From: DATFMH01 sp035267045
Lineage (GTDB): Bacteria; Bacteroidota; Rhodothermia; Balneolales; DATFMH01
Direction of reading: 5' to 3'
NCBI GenBank assembly: GCA_035267045.1
Contig: DATFMH010000061.1
Span: 1-12,397, forward strand
DNA: 12,397 bases
The notes below the pieces were generated by a model that saw nothing but the letters and a program-made list of their open reading frames with translations, was not told where the DNA came from and searched no databases. Below, piece after piece: positions 1-6,940 of the stretch. The position numbers and the translations under genes are program-made. Position 1 is the first letter of the stretch; the number at the start of each line of letters is the position of its first letter.

Positions 1-1
1 C

Positions 2-265
2 TGGAGAGAACGTATGTATTATCATTATTATGAATATGGTTCTCCGCACTGGGTGCGGCCTCATTATGGCATAAAAACCAATAAGCATAAATTGATTTAT
101 TATTATTCTGTTGATGAATGGGAGATGTTTGATTTGAATAATGATCCATATGAATTAAAGAGTGTATATGATGATAAAAAATATCAGTCGGTTATTGGGC
201 AATTAAAAACGGATCTTAGAAATTTACGTATTAAATATGATGATCATACCGGTAAATCAATTTAA
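2..265 (+). CDS. S1-type sulfatase, C-terminal fragment (5' end outside window)
   Basis: This is the last ~87 residues of a formylglycine-dependent sulfatase that would hydrolyse sulfate esters on a glycan. The open frame runs in from the window edge without a stop (first codons W-R-E-R before the internal Met at 14), so the Met at 14 is not the true start. Recognisable family signatures are MYYHYYEYG, VRPHYGIKT, HKLIYYY and DEWEMFDLNNDPYELKSVY. These form the C-terminal subdomain seen in Bacteroidota S1 sulfatases often annotated as N-acetylglucosamine-6-sulfatase or arylsulfatase. The catalytic C/S-x-P/A-x-R motif and the metal ligands lie upstream, outside the window, so substrate, S1 subfamily and Cys-type versus Ser-type cannot be read. 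It sits 77 bp before a sulfatase-maturating enzyme, which fits substrate and activator being made together. Confidence 0.88.
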   Translation, partial: WRERMYYHYYEYGSPHWVRPHYGIKTNKHKLIYYYSVDEWEMFDLNNDPYELKSVYDDKKYQSVIGQLKTDLRNLRIKYDDHTGKSI

Positions 266-342
266 TTCATTATTATTGAATTTTAAGCTATCGTTGAGAT
301 AAAATAACTTCATACGGTATAAATTAATTTAACCACCTGAAG

Positions 343-1605
343 ATGATCGAAGAACCCATCCCATTTAATATAATTACAAAACCTATCGGGGCCATCTGTA
401 ACCTGGATTGCGAATATTGCTTTTACCTGAAAAAGCAGCGCTTGTATCCAGAATCTCATAATTTTAAAATGACCGATGAAGTCCTCGAAAATTATATTCA
501 GCAATACCTGGATCAACCATCCAATCAAATTACGTTTACCTGGCAGGGGGGAGAACCGACTTTAATGGGACTGGATTTTTACGAAAAAGTTATCAGAATT
601 CAGGAAAAATTTAATATAGGGAATAAAAAAATTTACAATACTCTTCAAACGAATGGTGTTCGCTTGGATGATGATTGGGCGCTTTTTTTTAAAGAACATA
701 ATTTCCTTGTTGGAGTTAGTATTGACGGACCGGAGCAATACCACAATAAACTTCGCTTCTTTAAAAGCGGGAAGGATAGTTTCGATTCGGTAATGAGGGG
801 GATAAACTATTTAAAAAAATACGAGGTCGATTATAATATCATTTGTTGTCTGAATAGATTCAATGCGGATTATCCTTTTGAACTGTACGATTTTTTCATG
901 GAAGAGAGCGGGACAAATTACTGGCAGTTCATCCCAATTGTTGAAAGGAAATTGGGAACAAATGATATGACGGATTATAGTGTCCAACCGGGGCAGTTTG
1001 GCCGTTTTCTGGTAAATATCTTTAATCGATGGATAAGAAATGATGTCGGACAGATTTCCATTCAGATATTCGATGTTGCTTTCCGGGTATTTATGGGTTT
1101 GAATCCGGGGCTGTGCATCTTTGAAGAAACATGTGGAAATAACCTGGCTATCGAACACAATGGCGACCTGTTTAGCTGTGATCATTATGTGGAAACGGAT
1201 TACCTATTAGGCAATATCAAACGGGATGATATGATGGATATGGTTTGTTCGGATAAACAAATGATATTTGGGGAAAATAAAAAAGCTTCGTTACCGGAGT
1301 ATTGCAGGAAATGTGATGTTCGTCAATTATGTAATGGCGGGTGCCCTAAAAACAGGTTTGTTCAAACTCCGGAAGGTGAAACAGGACTCAATTATTTGTG
1401 TGCCGGTTATAAGAAACTCTTTTCCTATATCAAACCCTATATGAAGTTTTTATCTATGAATTATCAGCGAAATGTTCCATTAGATGAGATTACAGCGTAC
1501 ATAAAACAATATCCGGATGAGTTTATGGATCACTATCCCCACAGGAATGAACTTTGTTTCTGTGGAAGCGGGAAAAAATTTAAAAAATGCTGTATGATTA
1601 ATTAA
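343..1605 (+). CDS. Anaerobic sulfatase-maturating enzyme (radical SAM/SPASM) with SEC-C tail
   Basis: This enzyme oxidises the active-site Cys or Ser of a sulfatase to formylglycine in the cytoplasm without O2, using SAM and three [4Fe-4S] clusters. The radical SAM motif CxxxCxxC is at C19/C23/C26 (CNLDCEYCF), followed by WQGGEPTL at 67-74 and LQTNG at 101-105. The SPASM region holds C258, C264, C279, C321, C324, C330, C334 and C353, the full set for two auxiliary clusters. D280, right after C279, matches the Asp proposed as catalytic base in the Clostridium perfringens enzyme (D277). After a linker, residues 400-417 (HRNELCFCGSG, then KKFKKCC) form a SEC-C-type zinc motif (C405, C407, C416, C417) that extends the protein to 420 aa, beyond the ~370 aa core. 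It lies 77 bp after the sulfatase and 14 bp before the next gene, so co-transcription is likely. The ATG at 343 is the first in frame and gives the usual family N-terminus. The SEC-C role is unknown; metal or nucleic-acid/protein binding is possible. Confidence 0.94.
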   Translation: MIEEPIPFNIITKPIGAICNLDCEYCFYLKKQRLYPESHNFKMTDEVLENYIQQYLDQPSNQITFTWQGGEPTLMGLDFYEKVIRIQEKFNIGNKKIYNTLQTNGVRLDDDWALFFKEHNFLVGVSIDGPEQYHNKLRFFKSGKDSFDSVMRGINYLKKYEVDYNIICCLNRFNADYPFELYDFFMEESGTNYWQFIPIVERKLGTNDMTDYSVQPGQFGRFLVNIFNRWIRNDVGQISIQIFDVAFRVFMGLNPGLCIFEETCGNNLAIEHNGDLFSCDHYVETDYLLGNIKRDDMMDMVCSDKQMIFGENKKASLPEYCRKCDVRQLCNGGCPKNRFVQTPEGETGLNYLCAGYKKLFSYIKPYMKFLSMNYQRNVPLDEITAYIKQYPDEFMDHYPHRNELCFCGSGKKFKKCCMIN

Positions 1606-1619
1606 AAAGTAAGAACGAA

Positions 1620-3155
1620 ATGAAAAGAAGAAATTTTATTAAAGCGACTTCTCTATTAATAAGTGCTCCATTTTTAAAGCATAACAGGAGTCTGTTAACG
1701 GACGAGATTTCTTCTGTTAATGAAGAAAATCAGGAACTGTTTGATAAGATTCCACAACCTGTAATCCCCGGCCGACCCGATCTCGTTAAAATGTATAACA
1801 AGTGCTGGTTGTTAGGAAGTAAAAACACGGAACACGGCACACCGCAGAATGGGTTCGTGAAATGGTATATTGATGCGGCATTCGATAACCGGATTTTTCA
1901 GTGGGATACCTGTTTCTGCCTGGATTGGGCCAAATACTCCCAGGGTGTTTTACCCAATATTCAAAGCCTTGATAATTTCTATCGAAAGCAACATCCCGAT
2001 GGGGCTATTGGCGGAGTGATCCATAAATCGGATGGTACCGACAACAAACCTCAAACATCACCATCCTATACTCATAACAATCTGTTTTCGTGGGCAGAAT
2101 ATGAATATTATAAAGTCACCGGTGATTCTTCTCGCTTTTCACGTGTTATCCCGGTATTAGATAAATATGATGACTGGGTGACGAAAAACAGGACACACCC
2201 CAATGGACATTATTGGTGGTCCGGATTTGGCAGCGGGATGGATAATTCACCGCGATCTAAGGCTACAAAATCTTATCCGCCTTATGGCTGGGTTGATTAT
2301 GATGCCAATGAAGCGTTAGCGGCCTATTACCTGATCAAAATGGCTGATGTTGCCGGAAATAATGGGATTATTAGAAAATACAGAAAGCGGTTTAATCATA
2401 TTAAACATCTGGTCAACAAAGATATGTGGAGCAGTAAAGATAGCTTTTATTGGGATATCGATAAAGACGGCTCTTTCATGAAAGTCAAAACGATAGCTTC
2501 TTTCTGGCCTATGTGGGGCAGAATAACGGATGATAATCAACTGAATCTCCTTATAGATCATCTTAATGACACCCGTTCCTTTAATCGTTCTCATCGCATT
2601 CCTACGGATGCAGCAGATCAGAAAAGTTATGTACCTACCGGGGGATACTGGAGAGGAAGTGTCTGGGCTCCCACCAATCATATGGTAGTGAAAGGATTGG
2701 AGACTCATGGTAAATATCAGCTGGCTCGTGATATTGTGCAGAATCATTTAAATAATATTTCAGCCATTTTTAGTGGTACGAATACGGTGTGGGAGAATTA
2801 TGCCCCTGAGTTTGATAAACCGGGTCAACCCGCCAAAAATGATTTTGTGGGCTGGTCGGCACTGGGACCAATCACGCAATTAATCGAAATTTATATCGGA
2901 TTACATTTGGATGTCCCCGGAAATAAAATCAGGTGGAATTTGTTAACCACCGAAAAGGTGGGGATCAAAAATTTAAAATTTGGTGATCAATATATCGGGT
3001 TAGTAGCAGAAGCACGCAAGCATGTTGGTGATCCCATACATATCAATTCTAAACTCTCAAAAGAGATCACACTTGAATTATTTGACGGATCGCGTAATTT
3101 TAAAAGAAAAATACGACTAGGTTCACAAACATTAGTATTAGGTAAAAAAAGTTAA
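1620..3155 (+). CDS. GH63/trehalase-like (alpha/alpha)6-barrel glycosidase, Tat-exported
   Basis: The 511-aa protein begins MKRRNFIKATSLLISAPFL, a twin-arginine signal (R3-R4-N-F-I-K) with a hydrophobic stretch, so export of the folded protein to the periplasm is expected. The rest resembles the catalytic (alpha/alpha)6 barrel of GH63/GH37 and the MGH1-like group: FQWDTCFCLDWAKY (93-106), SLDNFYRKQHPDGAIGG (116-132), GMDNSPR (206-212), GGYWRGSVWAPTNH (341-354) and WENYAPE (391-397). By analogy with E. coli YgjK (GH63), whose acid and base lie in a GMDN and an ENY motif, D208 is the candidate general acid and E392 the candidate general base. An inverting exo-glycosidase is therefore inferred. 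The natural substrate is not evident; alpha-glucosidase, alpha-mannosidase-like or another exo-activity are all possible. A C-terminal beta-rich tail of ~80 residues follows the barrel. The start lies 14 bp after the maturase stop, which suggests one operon with the sulfatase. Confidence 0.82.
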   Translation: MKRRNFIKATSLLISAPFLKHNRSLLTDEISSVNEENQELFDKIPQPVIPGRPDLVKMYNKCWLLGSKNTEHGTPQNGFVKWYIDAAFDNRIFQWDTCFCLDWAKYSQGVLPNIQSLDNFYRKQHPDGAIGGVIHKSDGTDNKPQTSPSYTHNNLFSWAEYEYYKVTGDSSRFSRVIPVLDKYDDWVTKNRTHPNGHYWWSGFGSGMDNSPRSKATKSYPPYGWVDYDANEALAAYYLIKMADVAGNNGIIRKYRKRFNHIKHLVNKDMWSSKDSFYWDIDKDGSFMKVKTIASFWPMWGRITDDNQLNLLIDHLNDTRSFNRSHRIPTDAADQKSYVPTGGYWRGSVWAPTNHMVVKGLETHGKYQLARDIVQNHLNNISAIFSGTNTVWENYAPEFDKPGQPAKNDFVGWSALGPITQLIEIYIGLHLDVPGNKIRWNLLTTEKVGIKNLKFGDQYIGLVAEARKHVGDPIHINSKLSKEITLELFDGSRNFKRKIRLGSQTLVLGKKS

Positions 3156-3162
3156 TTTAGCA

Positions 3163-3229
3163 GACGACTGACCATAGACGATGGACGACAGACCCAGGAT
3201 TGGTCGTTGTTCGTCTGTGGTCAGTCGTC
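3163..3229. repeat. Long imperfect intergenic inverted repeat
   Basis: A 27-nt left arm (3163-3189) and a 27-nt right arm (3203-3229) are reverse complements at 23 of 27 positions, around a 13-nt loop. The outer 12 bp (GACGACTGACCA) pair perfectly. It begins 7 bp after the stop of the GH63-like gene. There is no U-run after the right arm, so it is not a classic intrinsic terminator. It looks like one copy of a dispersed intergenic repeat of the GACGA/GACCA type, and it may stabilise the upstream mRNA or attenuate transcription between the two gene blocks. Only one copy is in this window, so its repetitive nature is inferred. Confidence 0.75.
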
Positions 3230-3277
3230 ATATTTAATAATTAATCAAACGCATTTAGTGATCTTCAAATTTATAGA

Positions 3278-4264
3278 ATGGATGGTCCTATGAATAACGA
3301 TATGGATTCCTGTTGTACACCGGGAAGGGCGGCTTCGGATAACACCGGTACACCCGCTCAAATCAAGCAGTCTGATAGAATTGTTGCACATAGTGAATCG
3401 CTGGAAGGAATGGTTGTTCTGGATGGCGGTAATTTTTTAATGGGAACGGATGATGAAGAAGGATTCCCTGACGATGGCGAAGGACCCGTAAGAGAGGTTG
3501 AGGTAGATCCGTTTGCGATTGATGAGACAACGGTAACAAATGCTCAGTTCTCTAAATTTGTCCATGAAACGAATTACAAAACAGATGCTGAAAAATATGG
3601 CTGGTCATTCGTTTTTTACATGTTTCTTCCGGATGAAATGTTGGAATCCAATCCCCCGTCAGTTCCTCAGACACCCTGGTGGATTGGGGTAAAAGGAGCC
3701 TGCTGGAATAAACCCGAAGGGAAAAAGAGTACCATCAGGGGACGTATGGATCATCCGGTTGTTCATGTGTCATGGAATGATGCTATGGCTTACTGTGAAT
3801 GGGCCGGTAAACGATTGCCAACAGAAGCCGAGTGGGAGTTTGCAGCAAGAGGCGGACTTGTACAGAACCGGTTCCCATGGGGGAATGAGTTGACTCCCGA
3901 TGGTAAATTTATGTGCAATATCTGGCAAGGAGAGTTTCCTGTCAAAAATACGTATGATGATGGCTTTGCCGGGACAGCTCCTGTAAAAACGTATGAACCC
4001 AATGGGTATGGTTTATATGAAGTATCCGGCAATGTATGGGAATGGTGCCAGGACTGGTTCAGTCCGGATTATCACAAAGACGGAACCCGGAAAAATCCGA
4101 CTGGGCCATCTGAAGGTGATGCCAAAGTAATTCGTGGTGGTTCCTACCTATGCCATCATTCGTACTGTAACCGATACCGTGTAGCTGCACGAACCGCAAA
4201 TACCCCGGACAGCTCAACCGGTAATATGGGTTTTCGTTGTGTTACCGATGTGTGGTATCATTGA
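3278..4264 (+). CDS. Formylglycine-generating enzyme (FGE/SUMF1 family), O2- and copper-dependent sulfatase activator
   Basis: FGE converts the Cys of the sulfatase C-x-P-x-R motif to formylglycine using O2 and Cu(I). The 328-aa protein has the FGE-sulfatase fold from about residue 45. Signatures are GGNFLMGTDDEEGFPDDGE (50-68), HPVVHVSWNDAMAYCEWAGK (159-178), RLPTEAEWEFAARGG (179-193), NIWQGEFP (214-221), GNVWEWCQDWFSP (251-263), GGSYLCHHSYCNRYR (287-301) and NTPDSSTGNMGFRC (308-321). C292 and C297 match the active-site copper ligands C336 and C341 of human FGE, and the human and Streptomyces enzymes share the surrounding motif. It is therefore a bona fide FGE, not a diverged SUMF1-domain protein lacking the cysteines. 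There is no signal peptide, so it is cytosolic, as expected for activation before export. The N-terminus carries S-C12-C13-T-P-G-R. ATGs at 3290 and 3302 are alternative starts; none has a clear Shine-Dalgarno and all keep that motif. The stop is followed at once by an in-frame TAA. Confidence 0.94.
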   Translation: MDGPMNNDMDSCCTPGRAASDNTGTPAQIKQSDRIVAHSESLEGMVVLDGGNFLMGTDDEEGFPDDGEGPVREVEVDPFAIDETTVTNAQFSKFVHETNYKTDAEKYGWSFVFYMFLPDEMLESNPPSVPQTPWWIGVKGACWNKPEGKKSTIRGRMDHPVVHVSWNDAMAYCEWAGKRLPTEAEWEFAARGGLVQNRFPWGNELTPDGKFMCNIWQGEFPVKNTYDDGFAGTAPVKTYEPNGYGLYEVSGNVWEWCQDWFSPDYHKDGTRKNPTGPSEGDAKVIRGGSYLCHHSYCNRYRVAARTANTPDSSTGNMGFRCVTDVWYH

Positions 4265-4277
4265 TAAAAGCTTATTA
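4265..4277 (+). repeat. 13-bp direct repeat, copy 1
   Basis: TAAAAGCTTATTA begins directly after the FGE stop codon and recurs perfectly at 4423-4435, bracketing 145 bp of non-coding DNA. I found no terminal inverted repeats inside, so a small transposable element is not demonstrated. A regulatory or recombination origin, or chance in AT-rich DNA, remains open. Confidence 0.5.
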
Positions 4278-4320
4278 TATGGCAGATTAAAGTTTAGTTA
4301 AACCATTTCTCTCTATATAG

Positions 4321-4338
4321 TCTCATTATAACATGAGA
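4321..4338. promoter_or_regulatory. Small inverted repeat, possible operator
   Basis: TCTCAT-TATAAC-ATGAGA is a perfect 6-bp dyad with a 6-nt spacer in the gap upstream of the GH2 gene. Its size suits a dimeric regulator half-site pair. No regulator gene is in the window and no Bacteroidota promoter (TAnnTTTG at -7) could be placed with confidence nearby, so this is tentative. Confidence 0.25.
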
Positions 4339-4375
4339 GTTTACTATTGTGTTGATAATAAACATTTTAAAATGG

Positions 4376-4408
4376 AAAAATAGTATAAATGTGCTCCTAC
4401 TATTTTTT
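4376..4408 (+). terminator. Possible intrinsic terminator between FGE and GH2
   Basis: An AT-rich 10-bp stem (AAAAATAGTA at 4376-4385 pairing with 4398-4407) encloses a 12-nt loop and ends in a run of T residues at 4403-4408. The stem has only two G-C pairs, so the hairpin is weak. It may end the FGE transcript, with the GH2 gene then having its own promoter in the remaining ~80 bp. Confidence 0.35.
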
Positions 4409-4422
4409 CAGTAGCCTTTCTT

Positions 4423-4435
4423 TAAAAGCTTATTA
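4423..4435 (+). repeat. 13-bp direct repeat, copy 2
   Basis: This is the second perfect copy of TAAAAGCTTATTA, 55 bp before the GH2 start and 145 bp after the end of the first copy. Confidence 0.5.
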
Positions 4436-4489
4436 ACTTAAGGTGAGCTGTTTCCCATTTTCCGTTCAATACTTAAGTTGTTTTAGAAC

Positions 4490-6940
4490 ATGAAACGAAA
4501 AGAATTCCTTGATAAAATGATGCTGGGTTCCTTTGGGTTAGTGGGAGCCGGTTCCGTTAAAAGTAATTTTTTAAAAAGTTTTTTACTATCAAACAATGAT
4601 GATACTCGTCAGAAAGTAAGTTTCGATTATGATTGGCGGTTTCATCTCGGAGATGTTAATAACGGACAGAAACCCGGTTATGATGATCATACATGGCGAA
4701 AGCTTAATGTACCACACGACTGGAGCATTGAAGGAAATTTCAGCAAGGATAATCCGGCAGGGGCAGGTGGTGGAGCCTTACCCGGTGGTATAGGCTGGTA
4801 TAGAAAGAAATTCACCATTCCGGAATCCAAAATGGAAAAACTCCTTTTTATTGAATTTTACGGGGTATATGAAAATAGTGACGTGTGGATAAATGGGCAT
4901 CATTTGGGTAAAAGACCCTATGGTTACAGTACATATCGGTATGAATTGACCCCATATCTTCATTATGGAAATCAAAAAAATGAGATTGCTGTTCGAGTCG
5001 ATAATTCTCATCAGCCCAATTCGCGCTGGTATTCCGGTTCAGGTATTTGCCGGCATGTTTATCTAATTGCAACAAACAAGGTGCATGTAGACAAATGGGG
5101 AACCTATATAACGACTCCATTGGTTAACGATCAAATGGCTAATATTTCCATTCAAACGAAGATCAGGAGCCATGAAAAAAACGGTCAAAAGTTTACACTC
5201 AGAACGGAGATATATAATCCCGATCATCAAAAAGTAGCTGAAGACCAAATACAACAAACGGTATCGAATGCATCAATTGCAGAAGTTCAACAATATTTAG
5301 AAGTCAAACACCCGGTTCTTTGGTCTACAGACTCTCCCAATCTCTACAAAGCAGTATCCATAGTAGAACAAGGAGGGAAGCAGCTTGATAGATATGAAAC
5401 AACATTTGGTATCCGGTATTTCCGTTTTGACGCCGATTCCGGTTTTTACCTGAATGGTAAGCACACCAAAATACGTGGTGTTTGTGATCACCATAATGAC
5501 TTAGGACCATTGGGAAGTGCACAAAATTACCGTGCTATAGAACGACGGTTGCAGATCCTGAAAGAGATGGGATGTAACGCGTTTCGTACTTCTCACAACC
5601 CGCCAACCCCGGAATTACTGGATCTTGCAGATAAACTCGGTTTTATTGTTATGGATGAAGCCTTCGACTGCTGGGATCTGGGTAAAGTGAAATATGATTA
5701 TCACCTGTACTGGGATCAATGGCATAAACGGGACCTGGAAGATATGATCCTGCGTGATCGAAATCATCCAAGCGTGTTTATCTGGAGTATTGGCAATGAG
5801 ATACCCGAACAGTGGCATCCTAAAGGCAGAGAGATCGCATTGGAATTAGCCGGGATCGTTAAAAAACTGGATAACACCCGGCCAATAATATCGGCCTGTA
5901 ATTATCCGAATCCGAACAATTATATAATAAAGTCGGGTGCTTTGGATCTTGTAGGTATCAATTATTACGATAACGTTTATCCAAATGCTCCTAAGATGTT
6001 CCCGGGTAAAAAATTTATTGCCACGGAAACGACTTCTGCTTTATCCAGCAGGGGAAGCTACGACATGCCGGCTAAAAAAATACGTGTATGGCCCACTAAA
6101 AATCACAAAGGCATGAATGCCAATTATACCTGTTCATCCTATGATAACTGTGTCGTACCTTGGGGTGCCACACACGAGGATAACTGGAAGATGGTGAATA
6201 AATACGATTATATATCCGGTATGTTCGGTTGGACGGGTTTTGATTACCTGGGCGAACCAACACCTTACGGTTGGCCGGCCAGAAGCTCCTATTTTGGAAT
6301 CATCGATCTGTGTGGAATACCCAAAGATGCCTTCTATTTTTATAAGAGTCAGTGGACAAGTGATCCTGTGCTTCACATTTTTCCACATTGGAATTGGAAC
6401 AAAGGGCAAAAAGTAGATGTCTGGGCCTACTCCAATTGCGATGATGTTGAACTATTCCTAAATGGCGAATCGCTTGGAACAAAATATTTTGACAGGGGTA
6501 ATTTACACGTAAGCTGGAAAGTAGACTTTGAACCGGGTACGTTGAAAGCCATCGGCCGGAAAAATGGTAAGATAATTCTTACTAAAGAGATACATACTGC
6601 CGGGAAGTCGGCCAATATTCGGCTAAACCCTGATAGAAATACAATCACGGCAGATGGCCGTGACCTGTCATTTATTACAGTATCCGTCACCGATGACAAC
6701 GGAAATTTAATTCCCCACGCGGACGATTTGGTTCACTTTGAAATATCCGGTGAAGGCAAAATTGTCAGCATTGGCAATGGTCACGAAATCAGTCATGAAT
6801 CGTTTTTGGCTCCCCAACATAAAGTATTTAATGGACAATGTATGTCCATTGTTCAGTCAACCGGTTCGAAAGGTAATATCCGTTTAAAAGCATCTGCTGA
6901 TGGGCTCCAATCAGAATCTGTCGAGATTAAGACAGTTTAA
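4490..6940 (+). CDS. Glycoside hydrolase family 2 (beta-galactosidase-like), exported
   Basis: This 816-aa retaining exo-beta-glycosidase has five domains: a sugar-binding jelly roll (~43-195, with HDWSIEG and DVWINGHHLGKRPYGY), an Ig-like domain (~198-308), a TIM barrel (~310-600), a DUF4982-like region (~625-695) and a C-terminal Ig-like domain (~705-815). E437 in WSIGNE is the acid/base. E513 in IATETTSALSSRG is the likely nucleophile. The N-terminus MKRKEFLDKMMLGSFGLVGAG resembles a Tat signal with K-R instead of R-R, so export is likely but the route is uncertain. The ATETTS-x-x-SSRG variant is the form seen in many Bacteroidota GH2 enzymes of polysaccharide loci; beta-galactosidase is the default call, with beta-glucuronidase or another beta-glycosidase possible. 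The 225-bp upstream gap suggests a separate transcript from the FGE gene. It ends at TAA, followed by non-coding repeats. Confidence 0.92.
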   Translation: MKRKEFLDKMMLGSFGLVGAGSVKSNFLKSFLLSNNDDTRQKVSFDYDWRFHLGDVNNGQKPGYDDHTWRKLNVPHDWSIEGNFSKDNPAGAGGGALPGGIGWYRKKFTIPESKMEKLLFIEFYGVYENSDVWINGHHLGKRPYGYSTYRYELTPYLHYGNQKNEIAVRVDNSHQPNSRWYSGSGICRHVYLIATNKVHVDKWGTYITTPLVNDQMANISIQTKIRSHEKNGQKFTLRTEIYNPDHQKVAEDQIQQTVSNASIAEVQQYLEVKHPVLWSTDSPNLYKAVSIVEQGGKQLDRYETTFGIRYFRFDADSGFYLNGKHTKIRGVCDHHNDLGPLGSAQNYRAIERRLQILKEMGCNAFRTSHNPPTPELLDLADKLGFIVMDEAFDCWDLGKVKYDYHLYWDQWHKRDLEDMILRDRNHPSVFIWSIGNEIPEQWHPKGREIALELAGIVKKLDNTRPIISACNYPNPNNYIIKSGALDLVGINYYDNVYPNAPKMFPGKKFIATETTSALSSRGSYDMPAKKIRVWPTKNHKGMNANYTCSSYDNCVVPWGATHEDNWKMVNKYDYISGMFGWTGFDYLGEPTPYGWPARSSYFGIIDLCGIPKDAFYFYKSQWTSDPVLHIFPHWNWNKGQKVDVWAYSNCDDVELFLNGESLGTKYFDRGNLHVSWKVDFEPGTLKAIGRKNGKIILTKEIHTAGKSANIRLNPDRNTITADGRDLSFITVSVTDDNGNLIPHADDLVHFEISGEGKIVSIGNGHEISHESFLAPQHKVFNGQCMSIVQSTGSKGNIRLKASADGLQSESVEIKTV

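Noticed and set aside
14..265. A small stand-alone 83-aa protein starting at the ATG at 14
   Set aside because: The frame is open to the window edge and the sequence is the conserved C-terminal end of a sulfatase, so it is a truncated larger gene.
2316..2747. 143-codon open frame on the minus strand
   Set aside because: It is antisense to the GH63-like catalytic barrel; the + strand protein is clearly the real gene.
1620..3155. Calling the GH63-like gene a trehalase
   Set aside because: Barrel motifs are shared between GH37 and GH63, but the GMDN and ENY catalytic contexts fit GH63 YgjK better, and the context does not suggest trehalose.
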